From positions 372,001-436,000 of the forward strand of contig QOZQ01000002.1 in the NCBI GenBank assembly GCA_003576695.1: DNA of 64,000 nt. The letters run 5' to 3'. The notes under the pieces were generated by a model, which did not search any database, had not been told where the DNA came from, and saw only the letters and a program-made list of their open reading frames with translations. A program made the position numbers and the translations under genes. This DNA comes from Taklimakanibacter lacteus (GTDB lineage Bacteria; Pseudomonadota; Alphaproteobacteria; Rhizobiales; Aestuariivirgaceae). This document shows, piece after piece, positions 30,895 through 39,073 of this stretch (within the stretch, counting starts at the first letter, position 1; each line of letters starts with the position of its first letter).

Positions 30895-32496
30895 CTACGC
30901 CGCCGCGCTCATTGCCGGGGCGCAGGCGCGCACCTCATCGCCGACGAAGGTCTCGAATCTGGCGAAGTTCTGGATGAACATCTGCACCAGCTTTTGCGCC
31001 TGCGCGTCATAGGCTTTGGCGTCGTCCCAGGTGTCGCGCGGCGTGAGCAGCCTGGCATCGATGCCAGGCACCGCGAGCGGCACGTCGAAGCCGAAATTTT
31101 CATCCTTGCGCATCGGCTGCCGGTCGAGCGCGCCCGACAGCGCCGCATCGAGAAGCGCGCGGGTGACGTCGATGGGCATGCGATGGCCGGTGCCATGCGG
31201 GCCGCCGGTCCAGCCGGTATTGACCAGCCAGCATGCGCTTGAGTGCTGCGCGATGAGATCGCGCAAAAGCACGCCATAGACGCTCGGATGGCGCGGAATG
31301 AAGGGCGCTCCGAAGCAGGCGGAGAAGGTGGCTTGCGGCTCGGTCACGCCGCGCTCGGTGCCGGCGACCTTCGCCGTATAGCCCGAGAGGAAGTGGTAGA
31401 CCGCCTGCGCCGGGGTCAGGCGCGCGACCGGCGGCATGACGCCGAAGGCGTCCGCCGTCAGCATCACGATGGTCTTCGGGATTGCCGCCCGACCGGTGGC
31501 GCTGGCATTGGGAATGTAGTTGAGCGGATAGGCGGCGCGCGTATTCTCGGTGAGCGAGCCGTCGTCGAGATCGAGCTTGCGGCTCTCGGGATCCATCACG
31601 ACATTCTCGAGGATCGTGCCCCAGCGCTCCGTCGTGGCATGGATATAAGGCTCGGCCTTCCTGGACAGCCTGATCACCTTGGCATAGCAGCCGCCTTCGA
31701 AATTGAAGATGCCGTCACTCGACCAGCCATGCTCGTCATCACCGATGAGTGTGCGCGAGGGAACGGCCGACAAGGTCGTCTTGCCGGTGCCGGACAGGCC
31801 GAAATACACGGCACTGCGGCCCTCGGCATCGACATTGGCCGAGCAATGCATCGGCATGACGTTCTTGTCGGGCAGCATGTAGTTGAGCGCGGTGAAGACG
31901 GATTTCTTCATCTCGCCTGCATACTGGGTGCCGCCGATGAGGACGAGACCGTGGCTGAGATCGCAGGCGATGACCGTCTCGGAACGCACGCCATGACGTT
32001 TGGGATCCGCCTTGAAGCTCGGCAGGTCGATGATGGTGAGCTGCGGCACGAAGCCCGCGAGCTCTTCCGCGCCCGGCCTGATCAGGAGATGGCGGATGAA
32101 CAAGGCATGCCAGGCATATTCGCAGATGACGCGTACCGAAAGCCGATGCGCCGGATCGGCGCCGGCATGGAGGTCCTGCACATAGAGATGCTTGTCCCTG
32201 GCCGCGGCCAGGAGATCCTGCTTGAGCACGGCGAAATGCTCAGGCGCGATTGCCTTGTTGTTGTCCCACCAGATGGTCTGCTCGGTCGCCTGGTCGCGCA
32301 GGATGAATTTGTCATTGGGCGAGCGGCCGGTATGGCTGCCGGTCGAGACCACGAGCGCACCACCTTCCGAGACGCGACCTTCTCCGCGCCTGAGAGCATC
32401 CTCATAGAGCTGGGCCGGGCCTGAATTATAGGCGACCGAGCGCGGCTCTTTCACGATCAGGGGGATTCTCGCGTTGAAACGGCCTGTCTGGTGCAC
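30895..32496 (-). CDS. pckA: Phosphoenolpyruvate carboxykinase (ATP)
   Basis: The 533-residue protein has the kinase-1 loop [19 protein letters not shown] and the upstream GRSPNDKF typical of ATP-dependent PEPCK. It converts oxaloacetate to PEP for gluconeogenesis. Start is GTG at 32496: GGAGG lies six bases upstream, and the 27-residue upstream extension has no family match. The gene points away from hugZ-like and chvI. PckA beside chvGI is typical in this order; ChvI regulation of pckA is known in relatives but not shown here. Confidence 0.96.
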   Translation of the reverse strand: MHQTGRFNARIPLIVKEPRSVAYNSGPAQLYEDALRRGEGRVSEGGALVVSTGSHTGRSPNDKFILRDQATEQTIWWDNNKAIAPEHFAVLKQDLLAAARDKHLYVQDLHAGADPAHRLSVRVICEYAWHALFIRHLLIRPGAEELAGFVPQLTIIDLPSFKADPKRHGVRSETVIACDLSHGLVLIGGTQYAGEMKKSVFTALNYMLPDKNVMPMHCSANVDAEGRSAVYFGLSGTGKTTLSAVPSRTLIGDDEHGWSSDGIFNFEGGCYAKVIRLSRKAEPYIHATTERWGTILENVVMDPESRKLDLDDGSLTENTRAAYPLNYIPNASATGRAAIPKTIVMLTADAFGVMPPVARLTPAQAVYHFLSGYTAKVAGTERGVTEPQATFSACFGAPFIPRHPSVYGVLLRDLIAQHSSACWLVNTGWTGGPHGTGHRMPIDVTRALLDAALSGALDRQPMRKDENFGFDVPLAVPGIDARLLTPRDTWDDAKAYDAQAQKLVQMFIQNFARFETFVGDEVRACAPAMSAAA

Positions 32497-32601
32497 CCGA
32501 AACCTCCACTGATTGTGCCAGAAGCTGGCAGGGTAGGAGGTGGGATAGCAACAAACAAGCCAGAAAGATGGTTTCAAATCAGATTCAAGCGGTATCGAGC
32601 G

Positions 32602-33351
32602 TCATTTTTTTGATTTCTTTACATCAATTTCGCGGGCTTTCCGGGCCAAGGCGACAAAGGCCTGGCGCAGCTCGTCGGCGCTCTCGACCGGCCGGTCGAA
32701 AGCGAGCCGGAGCGCCTTGCCGTCGAGCTCGAGATGCGCCCCATCGGGATCGATGGCGGTGATCTGCCACTTTCCAGGCCCGGCCCCGAGGAGGCGCTCG
32801 GCACAGAGCTCGACCGCGTCGGCATGGTCTGCGTTCATATGGGCGATGGCGCCGGCGGCCCTTCCGGTGACCGACGCCGCTGCGCTTTCTGGCAGGAACA
32901 CCTCATCGGGCTCCATGGTTTCGATCCGCCCGAAACCCGCCACGGCGTGGATTTTCTGCGGGACCAGGCGCCAGAAGGAGAAATCCGGGAAATCGAGATA
33001 ACCGCGCGCCGCGGGATGATGATGGGCATAGCGCTCCGCGATGTCGGCCGCCGCCAATGTCTCGAAACGCCCCATGATGGTGATGCGCGGGCCCGTCAGG
33101 GCATCGCCTTCTTGGGGGATCTCGCTCACCATCAGGCTGCCTTCTGCATGGGCCAGTATGTTGCGCGTGTGCCAGGCGAGTTTCGAGATGAAGATGACGG
33201 GCCAGCCCCGGGCGTCGGTGGCGATATTGGCGAGCGACACATAGGGTCCCCGAGGGTCGGGATTGAGGGTGCCGAGGGCGGCGGTTCTGGCCCGGCGCAG
33301 GAGCATGCGGGCTTCGATGCCGGTGAAGCTCCGGCTGCGAGGAGTTGTCAT
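32602..33351 (-). CDS. HugZ-like heme/pyridoxamine oxidase-fold protein with DUF2470 domain
   Basis: This 249-residue protein has an N-terminal split-barrel domain (about 10-150; TAALGTLNPDPRGPYVSLANIATD, later FPDFSFWRLVPQKIHAVAGFGRI) and a C-terminal DUF2470 domain (about 170-240; IAHMNADHADAVELCAE). That architecture matches HugZ-family heme-binding proteins, some of which degrade heme, and the general PNPOx-like group. It is divergent from chvI across 114 bases and 105 bases upstream of pckA on the same strand. Heme use is possible but no heme uptake genes are near. The C-terminus is lysine-rich. Confidence 0.78.
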   Translation of the reverse strand: MTTPRSRSFTGIEARMLLRRARTAALGTLNPDPRGPYVSLANIATDARGWPVIFISKLAWHTRNILAHAEGSLMVSEIPQEGDALTGPRITIMGRFETLAAADIAERYAHHHPAARGYLDFPDFSFWRLVPQKIHAVAGFGRIETMEPDEVFLPESAAASVTGRAAGAIAHMNADHADAVELCAERLLGAGPGKWQITAIDPDGAHLELDGKALRLAFDRPVESADELRQAFVALARKAREIDVKKSKK

Positions 33352-33465
33352 GGAGAGGCTATTTCCCTAAAGAGAGAAGCTCGGGGCTAGGAACCGGCAT
33401 GCCACATTTTGCGCCAGTTCCACGGCTAGAGCCCCAGTATTGTTAACCAGGACGAATAGGGCCAC

Positions 33466-34164
33466 ATGCCGACGATCGCTCTTGTCGATGACGACCGCAA
33501 CATTCTGACTTCCGTCGGAATCACTCTGGAGGCCGAGGGCTACCAGGTCCAGAAATATTCGGATGGGGCCGCCGCTTTGCAGGGCCTGCAGGACCAGCCG
33601 CCCGATATGGCCATCTTCGATATCAAGATGCCGCGCATGGACGGCATGGAGCTGCTGCGCCGCATCCGCCAGAAATCCGATCTGCCGATCATCTTCCTCA
33701 CCTCCAAGGACGACGAGATCGACGAGCTCTTCGGTCTCAAGATGGGCGCCGACGACTTCATCAAGAAGCCTTTCTCGCAGCGTCTTCTGGTCGAGCGCGT
33801 CAAGGCGGTGCTGCGCCGTGCCACGCCGCGCGACGGCTCGGCGCCGGCGCAGGAAGCTGCCAAGACGATCGATCGCGGCAAGCTGTCGATGGATCCGGAC
33901 CGCCATTCCTGCACCTGGGATGCGAAGCCGGTCACCCTGACGGTCACCGAGTTCCTCATCCTGCAGTCGCTCGCCCAGCGCCCCGGCATCGTCAAGAGCC
34001 GCGATGCCCTGATGGATGCCGCTTACGACGATCAGGTCTATGTCGATGACCGCACCATCGACAGCCACATCAAGCGGCTGCGCAAGAAGTTCAAACTCGT
34101 CGACGATGATTTCGATGGCATCGAGACGCTCTATGGCGTCGGCTATCGATTCAAGGAGGCGTGA
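33466..34164 (+). CDS. chvI: Response regulator ChvI
   Basis: The 232-residue OmpR/PhoB-type regulator has the receiver acceptor Asp52 in [11 protein letters not shown], Asp8/Asp9 near the start and the conserved Lys in KKPFSQ. A winged-helix effector follows (about 130-230; [29 protein letters not shown]). The position before a ChvG-type kinase and hprK identifies ChvI, which in rhizobia and Agrobacterium controls envelope, acid and symbiosis or virulence responses. chvG follows after 19 bases. Confidence 0.94.
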   Translation: MPTIALVDDDRNILTSVGITLEAEGYQVQKYSDGAAALQGLQDQPPDMAIFDIKMPRMDGMELLRRIRQKSDLPIIFLTSKDDEIDELFGLKMGADDFIKKPFSQRLLVERVKAVLRRATPRDGSAPAQEAAKTIDRGKLSMDPDRHSCTWDAKPVTLTVTEFLILQSLAQRPGIVKSRDALMDAAYDDQVYVDDRTIDSHIKRLRKKFKLVDDDFDGIETLYGVGYRFKEA

Positions 34165-34183
34165 CCTTTAGGCTGGGTACGAT

Positions 34184-35992
34184 ATGGTGACGGGCGTCGA
34201 AACACCCGACCGGGTCGAGATCGAGGACGCAACCGCATCGGATACGGTCGTCGAGCGCGAGCGCAGTCTTGCCTGGTGGGTTCATCGCCTGGCGCCGGCG
34301 AGCCTGACCAGCCGCATCGTCCTGCTCAATATCGCAGGTCTGATCGTCCTCGTCCTCGGCATCCTCTATTTCAATCAGTTCCGCCAAGGCCTGATCGACG
34401 CGCGCGTGCAGAGCCTGATGCCACAGGCCAATATCATCGCCGCCGCGGTGGCGGGTTCGGCCACGGTCGATACCGGCTCGATCGTCATCGATCCCGACGC
34501 GCTGATCAATTCGCAGGACGACACCACCGCCGATGCCGAGCAGCTGCGCGATCTCGATTTCCCGATCAATCCCGAGAATGCCGGCCCGATCCTGCGCCGT
34601 CTTCTCGCCTCGACCTCGATCCGCGCCCGCATCATCGATCCCGACGGCAATCTGGTGGTCGACAGCCGTTATCTCTATGGCAGGGGCGAGATCACCCAGC
34701 GCGAATTGCCGCCTTTCGACTTGAAGCCGGACAGTTTCTGGATGCGCTGGTGGAAGCAGGTCAATGACTGGCTGTTCACCAATGATTATCCGCATCAGAA
34801 GGACTATGGCGTCGACAACGGCAAGGAGTTTCCGGAAGTGCTCGCCGCGCTGAACGGCGCCTCGGTTTCGATCGTGCGCGTCAACGACCAGAACGAGATC
34901 ATCGTCTCGGTCGCGGTGCCCATCCAGCGTTTCCGCGCCGTGCTGGGCGTGCTGGTGCTCTCGACCTCGGGTGGCGAGATCGACAATGTGCTCCTGGCCG
35001 AGCGCAAGATCGTGCTGTTCACTTTCGGCTTCGTCGCGCTCGTCACCATCCTGCTCTCGGTGTTCCTCGCCGGCACCATTGCCGAACCGATACGCAGGCT
35101 GGCCGGGGCTGCCGAGCGGGTCAGGCGCGGCGTCCACAAGCGCGTCGAGATTCCGGATTTCACGCAGAGGCGCGACGAGATCGGCCATCTCTCGGGCGCT
35201 TTGCGCGACATGACGACGGCGCTCTACAACCGCATCGACACGATCGAGGCCTTTGCCGCCGACGTCTCGCATGAGCTCAAGAACCCGCTCACCTCCCTGC
35301 GCAGCGCCGTCGAGACGCTGCCCTTCGCCAAGACCGACGATCAGAGGAACCGTCTCGTCGAGGTGGTGAAGGACGATGTCCGCCGTCTCGATCGCCTGAT
35401 CACCGATATTGCCGGGGCGTCCAGGCTCGATGCGGAATTGGCGCGCTCGGAAGCCAACCCCATCGATGTCGCCGAGGTGCTCGACACGCTGGTCTCCTTC
35501 GCCAATGAGACTCGCAAGGACAACCAGGCCGCCATCACGCTCGATGTGCAGTCGCCGCCCTTGTCCATCGAGCGCGACAAGGCCTTCGTCATTTTGGGGC
35601 ATGATACGCGGCTCGGCCAGGTGGTGCGCAATCTCATCGACAATGCGCGTTCCTTCACGCCCGCCGAGTCGGCGATCCGCGTCAGGGTGCGGCGCGTGCC
35701 CGACTATGTCGAGTTCCGGGTGGAAGACGAAGGGCCGGGCATTCCGCCCGAAAACCTCGAACGCATCTTCGAGCGTTTCTATACCGACCGCCCGGAAGGC
35801 TCCTTCGGCAAGAATTCGGGTCTGGGCCTCTCGATCTCGCGCCAGATCGTCGAGGCCCATAAGGGCCGCATCTGGGCCGAGAACCGCTATGGCAAGGCAC
35901 CGGCGGGCGGCGAGCGTCCGATCCTGGGTGCGCGCTTCATCGTCCGCATTCCGGCGCTGCCGGCGGATTGGGAGGCGAGCCGCGATGGCTGA
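34184..35992 (+). CDS. chvG: Sensor histidine kinase ChvG
   Basis: This 602-residue membrane kinase has TM1 (about 48-67, IVLLNIAGLIVLVLGILYF), a periplasmic sensor region, TM2 (about 277-300), a HAMP linker, the H-box DVSHELKNPLTS with His363, then an ATPase domain with N-box (NLIDNARSF), G1 (EDEGPGIP) and G2 (GLGLSISRQIVEAH). In relatives the periplasmic repressor ExoR sets its activity. Its last 8 bases overlap hprK, so kinase and HPr kinase are translationally linked. Confidence 0.94.
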   Translation: MVTGVETPDRVEIEDATASDTVVERERSLAWWVHRLAPASLTSRIVLLNIAGLIVLVLGILYFNQFRQGLIDARVQSLMPQANIIAAAVAGSATVDTGSIVIDPDALINSQDDTTADAEQLRDLDFPINPENAGPILRRLLASTSIRARIIDPDGNLVVDSRYLYGRGEITQRELPPFDLKPDSFWMRWWKQVNDWLFTNDYPHQKDYGVDNGKEFPEVLAALNGASVSIVRVNDQNEIIVSVAVPIQRFRAVLGVLVLSTSGGEIDNVLLAERKIVLFTFGFVALVTILLSVFLAGTIAEPIRRLAGAAERVRRGVHKRVEIPDFTQRRDEIGHLSGALRDMTTALYNRIDTIEAFAADVSHELKNPLTSLRSAVETLPFAKTDDQRNRLVEVVKDDVRRLDRLITDIAGASRLDAELARSEANPIDVAEVLDTLVSFANETRKDNQAAITLDVQSPPLSIERDKAFVILGHDTRLGQVVRNLIDNARSFTPAESAIRVRVRRVPDYVEFRVEDEGPGIPPENLERIFERFYTDRPEGSFGKNSGLGLSISRQIVEAHKGRIWAENRYGKAPAGGERPILGARFIVRIPALPADWEASRDG

Positions 35993-36515
35993 GCCCGTTC
36001 CCCTCAAGCTCACGCTGCATGCGAGCTGCGTGGCGCTGGGCGACGAGGGGGTGCTGATCCTGGGCGCCTCGGGATCGGGCAAATCCGATCTGGTGCTCGC
36101 CCTCATCGACCAGCCGGGCTATGGCACCGGCGATCAGTTGATCCGCGGCAGGCTCGTCGCCGACGACCAGACTTTGATCGAGCGGCGCGGTGATGCGCTC
36201 TTTGCCACCAGCCCCATACCGATTGCCGGCCTCATGGAAATCCGGGGTCAGGGGGTCGTCGCGATCGGCCATGTCGCCGAGGCGCGCCTCTCGCTGGTCG
36301 TCCGGCTCATGCCAGCAGCCGGGATCGAGCGCATGCCCGAGGAAAAGGACAGGTTCACCTCGATCGCGGGCGTGAGCCTCAACCAGATCCATGTCGATCC
36401 AGGCCAGGCGACGGCGCCGGCCCGCATCCGCGCTGCCCTGACCGCGCCGCTTCACCAGGAAGTGCGGCATATTAAGCCGGCCCGATCACGATCACCTCAG
36501 AACGGTTCGTTCTGA
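35985..36515 (+). CDS. hprK: Short HPr serine kinase/phosphatase
   Basis: The 176-residue protein has P-loop GASGSGKSDL near residue 27 and the later conserved ERRGDALFATSP and IEIRGQGVV-like segment (MEIRGQGVVAI). It lacks the N-terminal domain of Gram-positive HprK, as is normal for alphaproteobacterial forms. It phosphorylates HPr on serine and links the PTS to ChvGI in this operon. The last residues after HQEVRHIK (ARSRSPQNGSF) are encoded by the repeat at 36484, and the stop codon also lies in the repeat, so the natural C-terminus has been replaced or extended. Confidence 0.92.
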   Translation: MAEPVPLKLTLHASCVALGDEGVLILGASGSGKSDLVLALIDQPGYGTGDQLIRGRLVADDQTLIERRGDALFATSPIPIAGLMEIRGQGVVAIGHVAEARLSLVVRLMPAAGIERMPEEKDRFTSIAGVSLNQIHVDPGQATAPARIRAALTAPLHQEVRHIKPARSRSPQNGSF

Positions 36516-36595
36516 GGTGATAAACGTGATCGGATTCAAAAATTTAGCGCGTGATCGGACGGAAAACCGGTGCCCACTTTTCCTGATCACGCGCT
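36484..36595. repeat. 112-bp double-hairpin repeat, full copy C
   Basis: It has the same architecture as copy B: arms CACCTCAGAACG / CGTTCTGAGGTG round a GTT loop, outer GATCACG / CGTGATC with an AAA bulge, then module 2 with AGCGCGTGATC / GATCACGCGCT and inner GGAAAA / TTTTCC. Against copy B the first stem differs at three positions, all with the complementary change in the other arm. It covers the hprK stop codon and most of the gap before the EIIA gene. Confidence 0.85.
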
Positions 36596-36688
36596 TAGGC
36601 TTGATATTGCATATGCGAGCACTTCCCGGCACATTCGCGCCCCTGAAAGAACGAGACATAGGTTTGTTCCGGTGGAGCATTTGATTTC

Positions 36689-37087
36689 ATGATCGGACTT
36701 GTTCTGGTCACCCATGGGCGGCTGGCGGAGGAATTCCGGTCTGCGTTGGAGCATGTCGTAGGTCCGCAGGAGCACCTGGTCACGGTGTCGATCGGACCCG
36801 ATGACGAGCTGGAGAAGCGCCGTGCCGATATCATGGCGGCCATCCAGGCGGCAGATGCCGGGCAGGGCGTCATCGTGCTCACCGACATGTTCGGCGGCAC
36901 GCCCTGCAATCTTGCGATCTCGCTCCTCGAGAACGGTCGCGTCGAGGTGCTGGCCGGCGTCAATTTGCCGATGCTGGTGAAGCTCGCCCGCATCCGGGCC
37001 GATTCCACTCTCGAAACGGCCGTCGTCAAGGCGCAGGAGGCCGGGCGCAAATACATCAATATCGCGAGTCAGATCTTGAGCGGATAG
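36689..37087 (+). CDS. PTS EIIA component, mannose type (EIIA-Man-like)
   Basis: The 132-residue EIIA-Man-fold protein starts MIGLVLVTHGRLAEEF; His9 is the phospho-acceptor. GVIVLTDMFGGTPCNLA matches the family's conserved loop. No IIB, IIC or IID genes are present, so it is a regulatory EIIA, as in other alphaproteobacteria where it stands between hprK and ptsH. It abuts ptsH directly (stop at 37087, next ATG at 37088), indicating strong coupling. Confidence 0.93.
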   Translation: MIGLVLVTHGRLAEEFRSALEHVVGPQEHLVTVSIGPDDELEKRRADIMAAIQAADAGQGVIVLTDMFGGTPCNLAISLLENGRVEVLAGVNLPMLVKLARIRADSTLETAVVKAQEAGRKYINIASQILSG

Positions 37088-37363
37088 ATGGCCGAACCTC
37101 ATACGCGTCATTTCATGATCATCAACAGCCGCGGTCTGCATGCGAGGGCCTCGGCCAAATTCGTGAAATGCGCCGAGCAGTTCGATGCCGATATCCAGGT
37201 CAGCCGCGACAGTCAGACGGTTCCCGGAACCTCCATCATGGGTCTCATGATGCTGGCCGCCACCCCAGGCTCCTCGATCCAGGTGACCGCCATGGGCCCC
37301 CAGGCGCTCGCCGCCCTGGAAGCCCTGGAGACCCTGATCGCCGGCAAATTCGGCGAAGAGTAA
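37088..37363 (+). CDS. ptsH: Phosphocarrier protein HPr
   Basis: The 91-residue HPr has the catalytic GLHARAS with His18 and the serine regulatory site GTSIMGLMML with Ser49. It accepts phosphate from EI-Ntr (PtsP, not in this window) and passes it to EIIA-Ntr and EIIA-Man. HprK phosphorylation of Ser49 would slow this. It has no spacing from the EIIA gene. A near-perfect palindrome follows two bases after the stop. Confidence 0.95.
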   Translation: MAEPHTRHFMIINSRGLHARASAKFVKCAEQFDADIQVSRDSQTVPGTSIMGLMMLAATPGSSIQVTAMGPQALAALEALETLIAGKFGEE

Positions 37364-37364
37364 A

Positions 37365-37386
37365 GATATAAAGGTATCTTTATATC
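37365..37386. promoter_or_regulatory. 22-bp perfect palindrome upstream of ahcY (candidate operator)
   Basis: GATATAAAG-GTAT-CTTTATATC has perfect 9-bp arms. It is the AT-rich centre of the ptsH-ahcY gap, 98 bases before the ahcY ATG. The form and place fit an operator for a dimeric regulator of methionine-cycle genes, such as the ArsR-type SahR described in Proteobacteria. The regulator assignment is from memory of family motifs and is unproven. Confidence 0.6.
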
Positions 37387-37425
37387 CTTATGGACAGGCC
37401 TCGGCTTGCCTGCTATAGGGCGCAC

Positions 37426-37453
37426 GTCCTCCGAAGCTTCAGCGTAGGAGGAC
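37426..37453 (+). promoter_or_regulatory. Leader hairpin upstream of ahcY
   Basis: GTCCTCC (37426-37432) and GGAGGAC (37447-37453) form a 7-bp perfect stem with a 14-nt loop, ending 31 bases before the ahcY start. The GGAGGA lies too far from the ATG to be its ribosome site. It does not match the SAH riboswitch pattern I know; it may be a leader structure or chance. Confidence 0.35.
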
Positions 37454-37484
37454 CATCCAATTTCAAACAGAGCAGGGATTTGTC

Positions 37485-38888
37485 ATGGCGAGCTCCAAGG
37501 ATTTTCACGTTGCCGATATCGGCCTGGCCGACTGGGGCCGCAAAGAGATCGAGATGGCTGAGGTCGAGATGCCGGGCCTCATGGCGACCCGCGCCGAACT
37601 GGGGCCCAAGAAGCCCCTGAAGGGCGCCCGCATCTCGGGGTCCCTCCACATGACCATCCAGACGGCGGTCCTCATCGAGACGCTGGTCGCTCTTGGCGCC
37701 GAAGTGCGCTGGGCCTCCTGCAACATCTACTCCACCCAGGACCATGCCGCCGCCGCCATCGCCAAGGCCGGCGTGCCGGTCTTCGCCTTCAAGGGCGAGA
37801 GCCTCAAGGAATATTGGGAATTCACCGGCCGCATCTTCGACTGGCCGGGCGAGCCCGCCAATATGATCCTCGATGACGGCGGCGACGCCACCTTGTTCAT
37901 CCTTCTGGGCTCGAAGGCGGAGAAGGATCCCTCCCTCATCGCAAATCCCAAGAACGAGGAAGAGGAATGCCTCTTCGCCGAGATCAAGAAGCGCCTCGCT
38001 TCGAGCCCCGGCTGGTTCTCCAAGATCAGGGCCTCGATCAAGGGTGTCTCGGAAGAAACGACGACGGGTGTGCATCGCCTCTACGATCTGCAGAAGAAGG
38101 GCGAGCTTCCCTTCCCGGCGATCAATGTCAATGACAGCGTCACCAAGTCGAAATTCGACAACAAATATGGCTGCCGTGAATCGCTGGTCGACGCGATCCG
38201 CCGCGGCACCGACGTCATGATGGCGGGCAAAGTCGCCGTCGTCTGCGGCTATGGCGATGTCGGCAAGGGCTCGGCCCAGTCGCTGAAAGGTGCCGGCGCC
38301 CGCGTCATCGTCACCGAGATCGATCCGATCTGCGCGCTGCAGGCCGCCATGGATGGCTTCGCCGTCGCCACCATCGAGGATGCGCTGCCGACCGCCGATA
38401 TCTTCGTCACCGCCACCGGCAACAAGGACGTCATCACCGTCGATCACATGCGCCAGATGAAGGACATGGCGATCGTCTGCAATATCGGCCATTTCGACAA
38501 CGAGATTCAGGTCTCCGATCTCAAGAACTACCAGTGGACGAACATCAAGCCGCAGGTCGACATGGTCCATTTCCCCAAAGGGAACCGTATCATCCTTCTG
38601 TCGCAGGGGCGCCTCGTCAATCTCGGCAACGCCACCGGCCATCCGAGCTTCGTGATGTCGGCCTCCTTCACCAATCAGACGCTGGCGCAGGTCGAGCTCT
38701 TCGCCAACGCCGGCAATGGCAAATACAAGAACGAGGTCTATGTCCTGCCCAAGTCGCTCGACGAGAAGGTGGCGCGCCTCCATCTCGCCAAGCTCGGCGT
38801 CAAGCTCACCGAGCTCAAGGACGAGCAGGCCGCTTATATCGGCGTGACCCGCCAGGGACCCTACAAGCCGGACTATTATCGCTACTGA
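37485..38888 (+). CDS. ahcY: Adenosylhomocysteinase
   Basis: This 467-residue S-adenosylhomocysteine hydrolase has signatures [16 protein letters not shown] and [20 protein letters not shown] (NAD site) and ends in the conserved YKPDYYRY. It splits SAH to adenosine and homocysteine, closing the methyl cycle. The length includes the bacterial and plant-type insertion of about 40 residues near 150-190. The adenosine formed could be salvaged by routes including the nucleoside enzymes in this window. AGGG lies 8-9 bases before the ATG. Confidence 0.97.
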   Translation: MASSKDFHVADIGLADWGRKEIEMAEVEMPGLMATRAELGPKKPLKGARISGSLHMTIQTAVLIETLVALGAEVRWASCNIYSTQDHAAAAIAKAGVPVFAFKGESLKEYWEFTGRIFDWPGEPANMILDDGGDATLFILLGSKAEKDPSLIANPKNEEEECLFAEIKKRLASSPGWFSKIRASIKGVSEETTTGVHRLYDLQKKGELPFPAINVNDSVTKSKFDNKYGCRESLVDAIRRGTDVMMAGKVAVVCGYGDVGKGSAQSLKGAGARVIVTEIDPICALQAAMDGFAVATIEDALPTADIFVTATGNKDVITVDHMRQMKDMAIVCNIGHFDNEIQVSDLKNYQWTNIKPQVDMVHFPKGNRIILLSQGRLVNLGNATGHPSFVMSASFTNQTLAQVELFANAGNGKYKNEVYVLPKSLDEKVARLHLAKLGVKLTELKDEQAAYIGVTRQGPYKPDYYRY

Positions 38889-39073
38889 TGAGCACCTTCG
38901 CCGGGATCCGGTGCTGCTAAAAAAGCGGCTCAGGATTCCGGTGCCCCGATTTTGCTTGTATATCTTCTGTCGGACGGATGGCCGGTGATTCGGTATCCGG
39001 CGTGTGTGGGCATGCGTCACAGGCGGGGTTGAACGCGGGACGCGCTGTCCCCGGAAGGATATTCAGGATCGCG

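Noticed and set aside
34151-36106. 651-codon minus-strand frame
   Set aside because: It lies opposite chvG and hprK; composition is the mirrored codon pattern of chvG, with no recognisable domain.
37426-37484. SAH or SAM riboswitch before ahcY
   Set aside because: Only one simple hairpin is seen, and the conserved core sequences I know for these riboswitches are absent.
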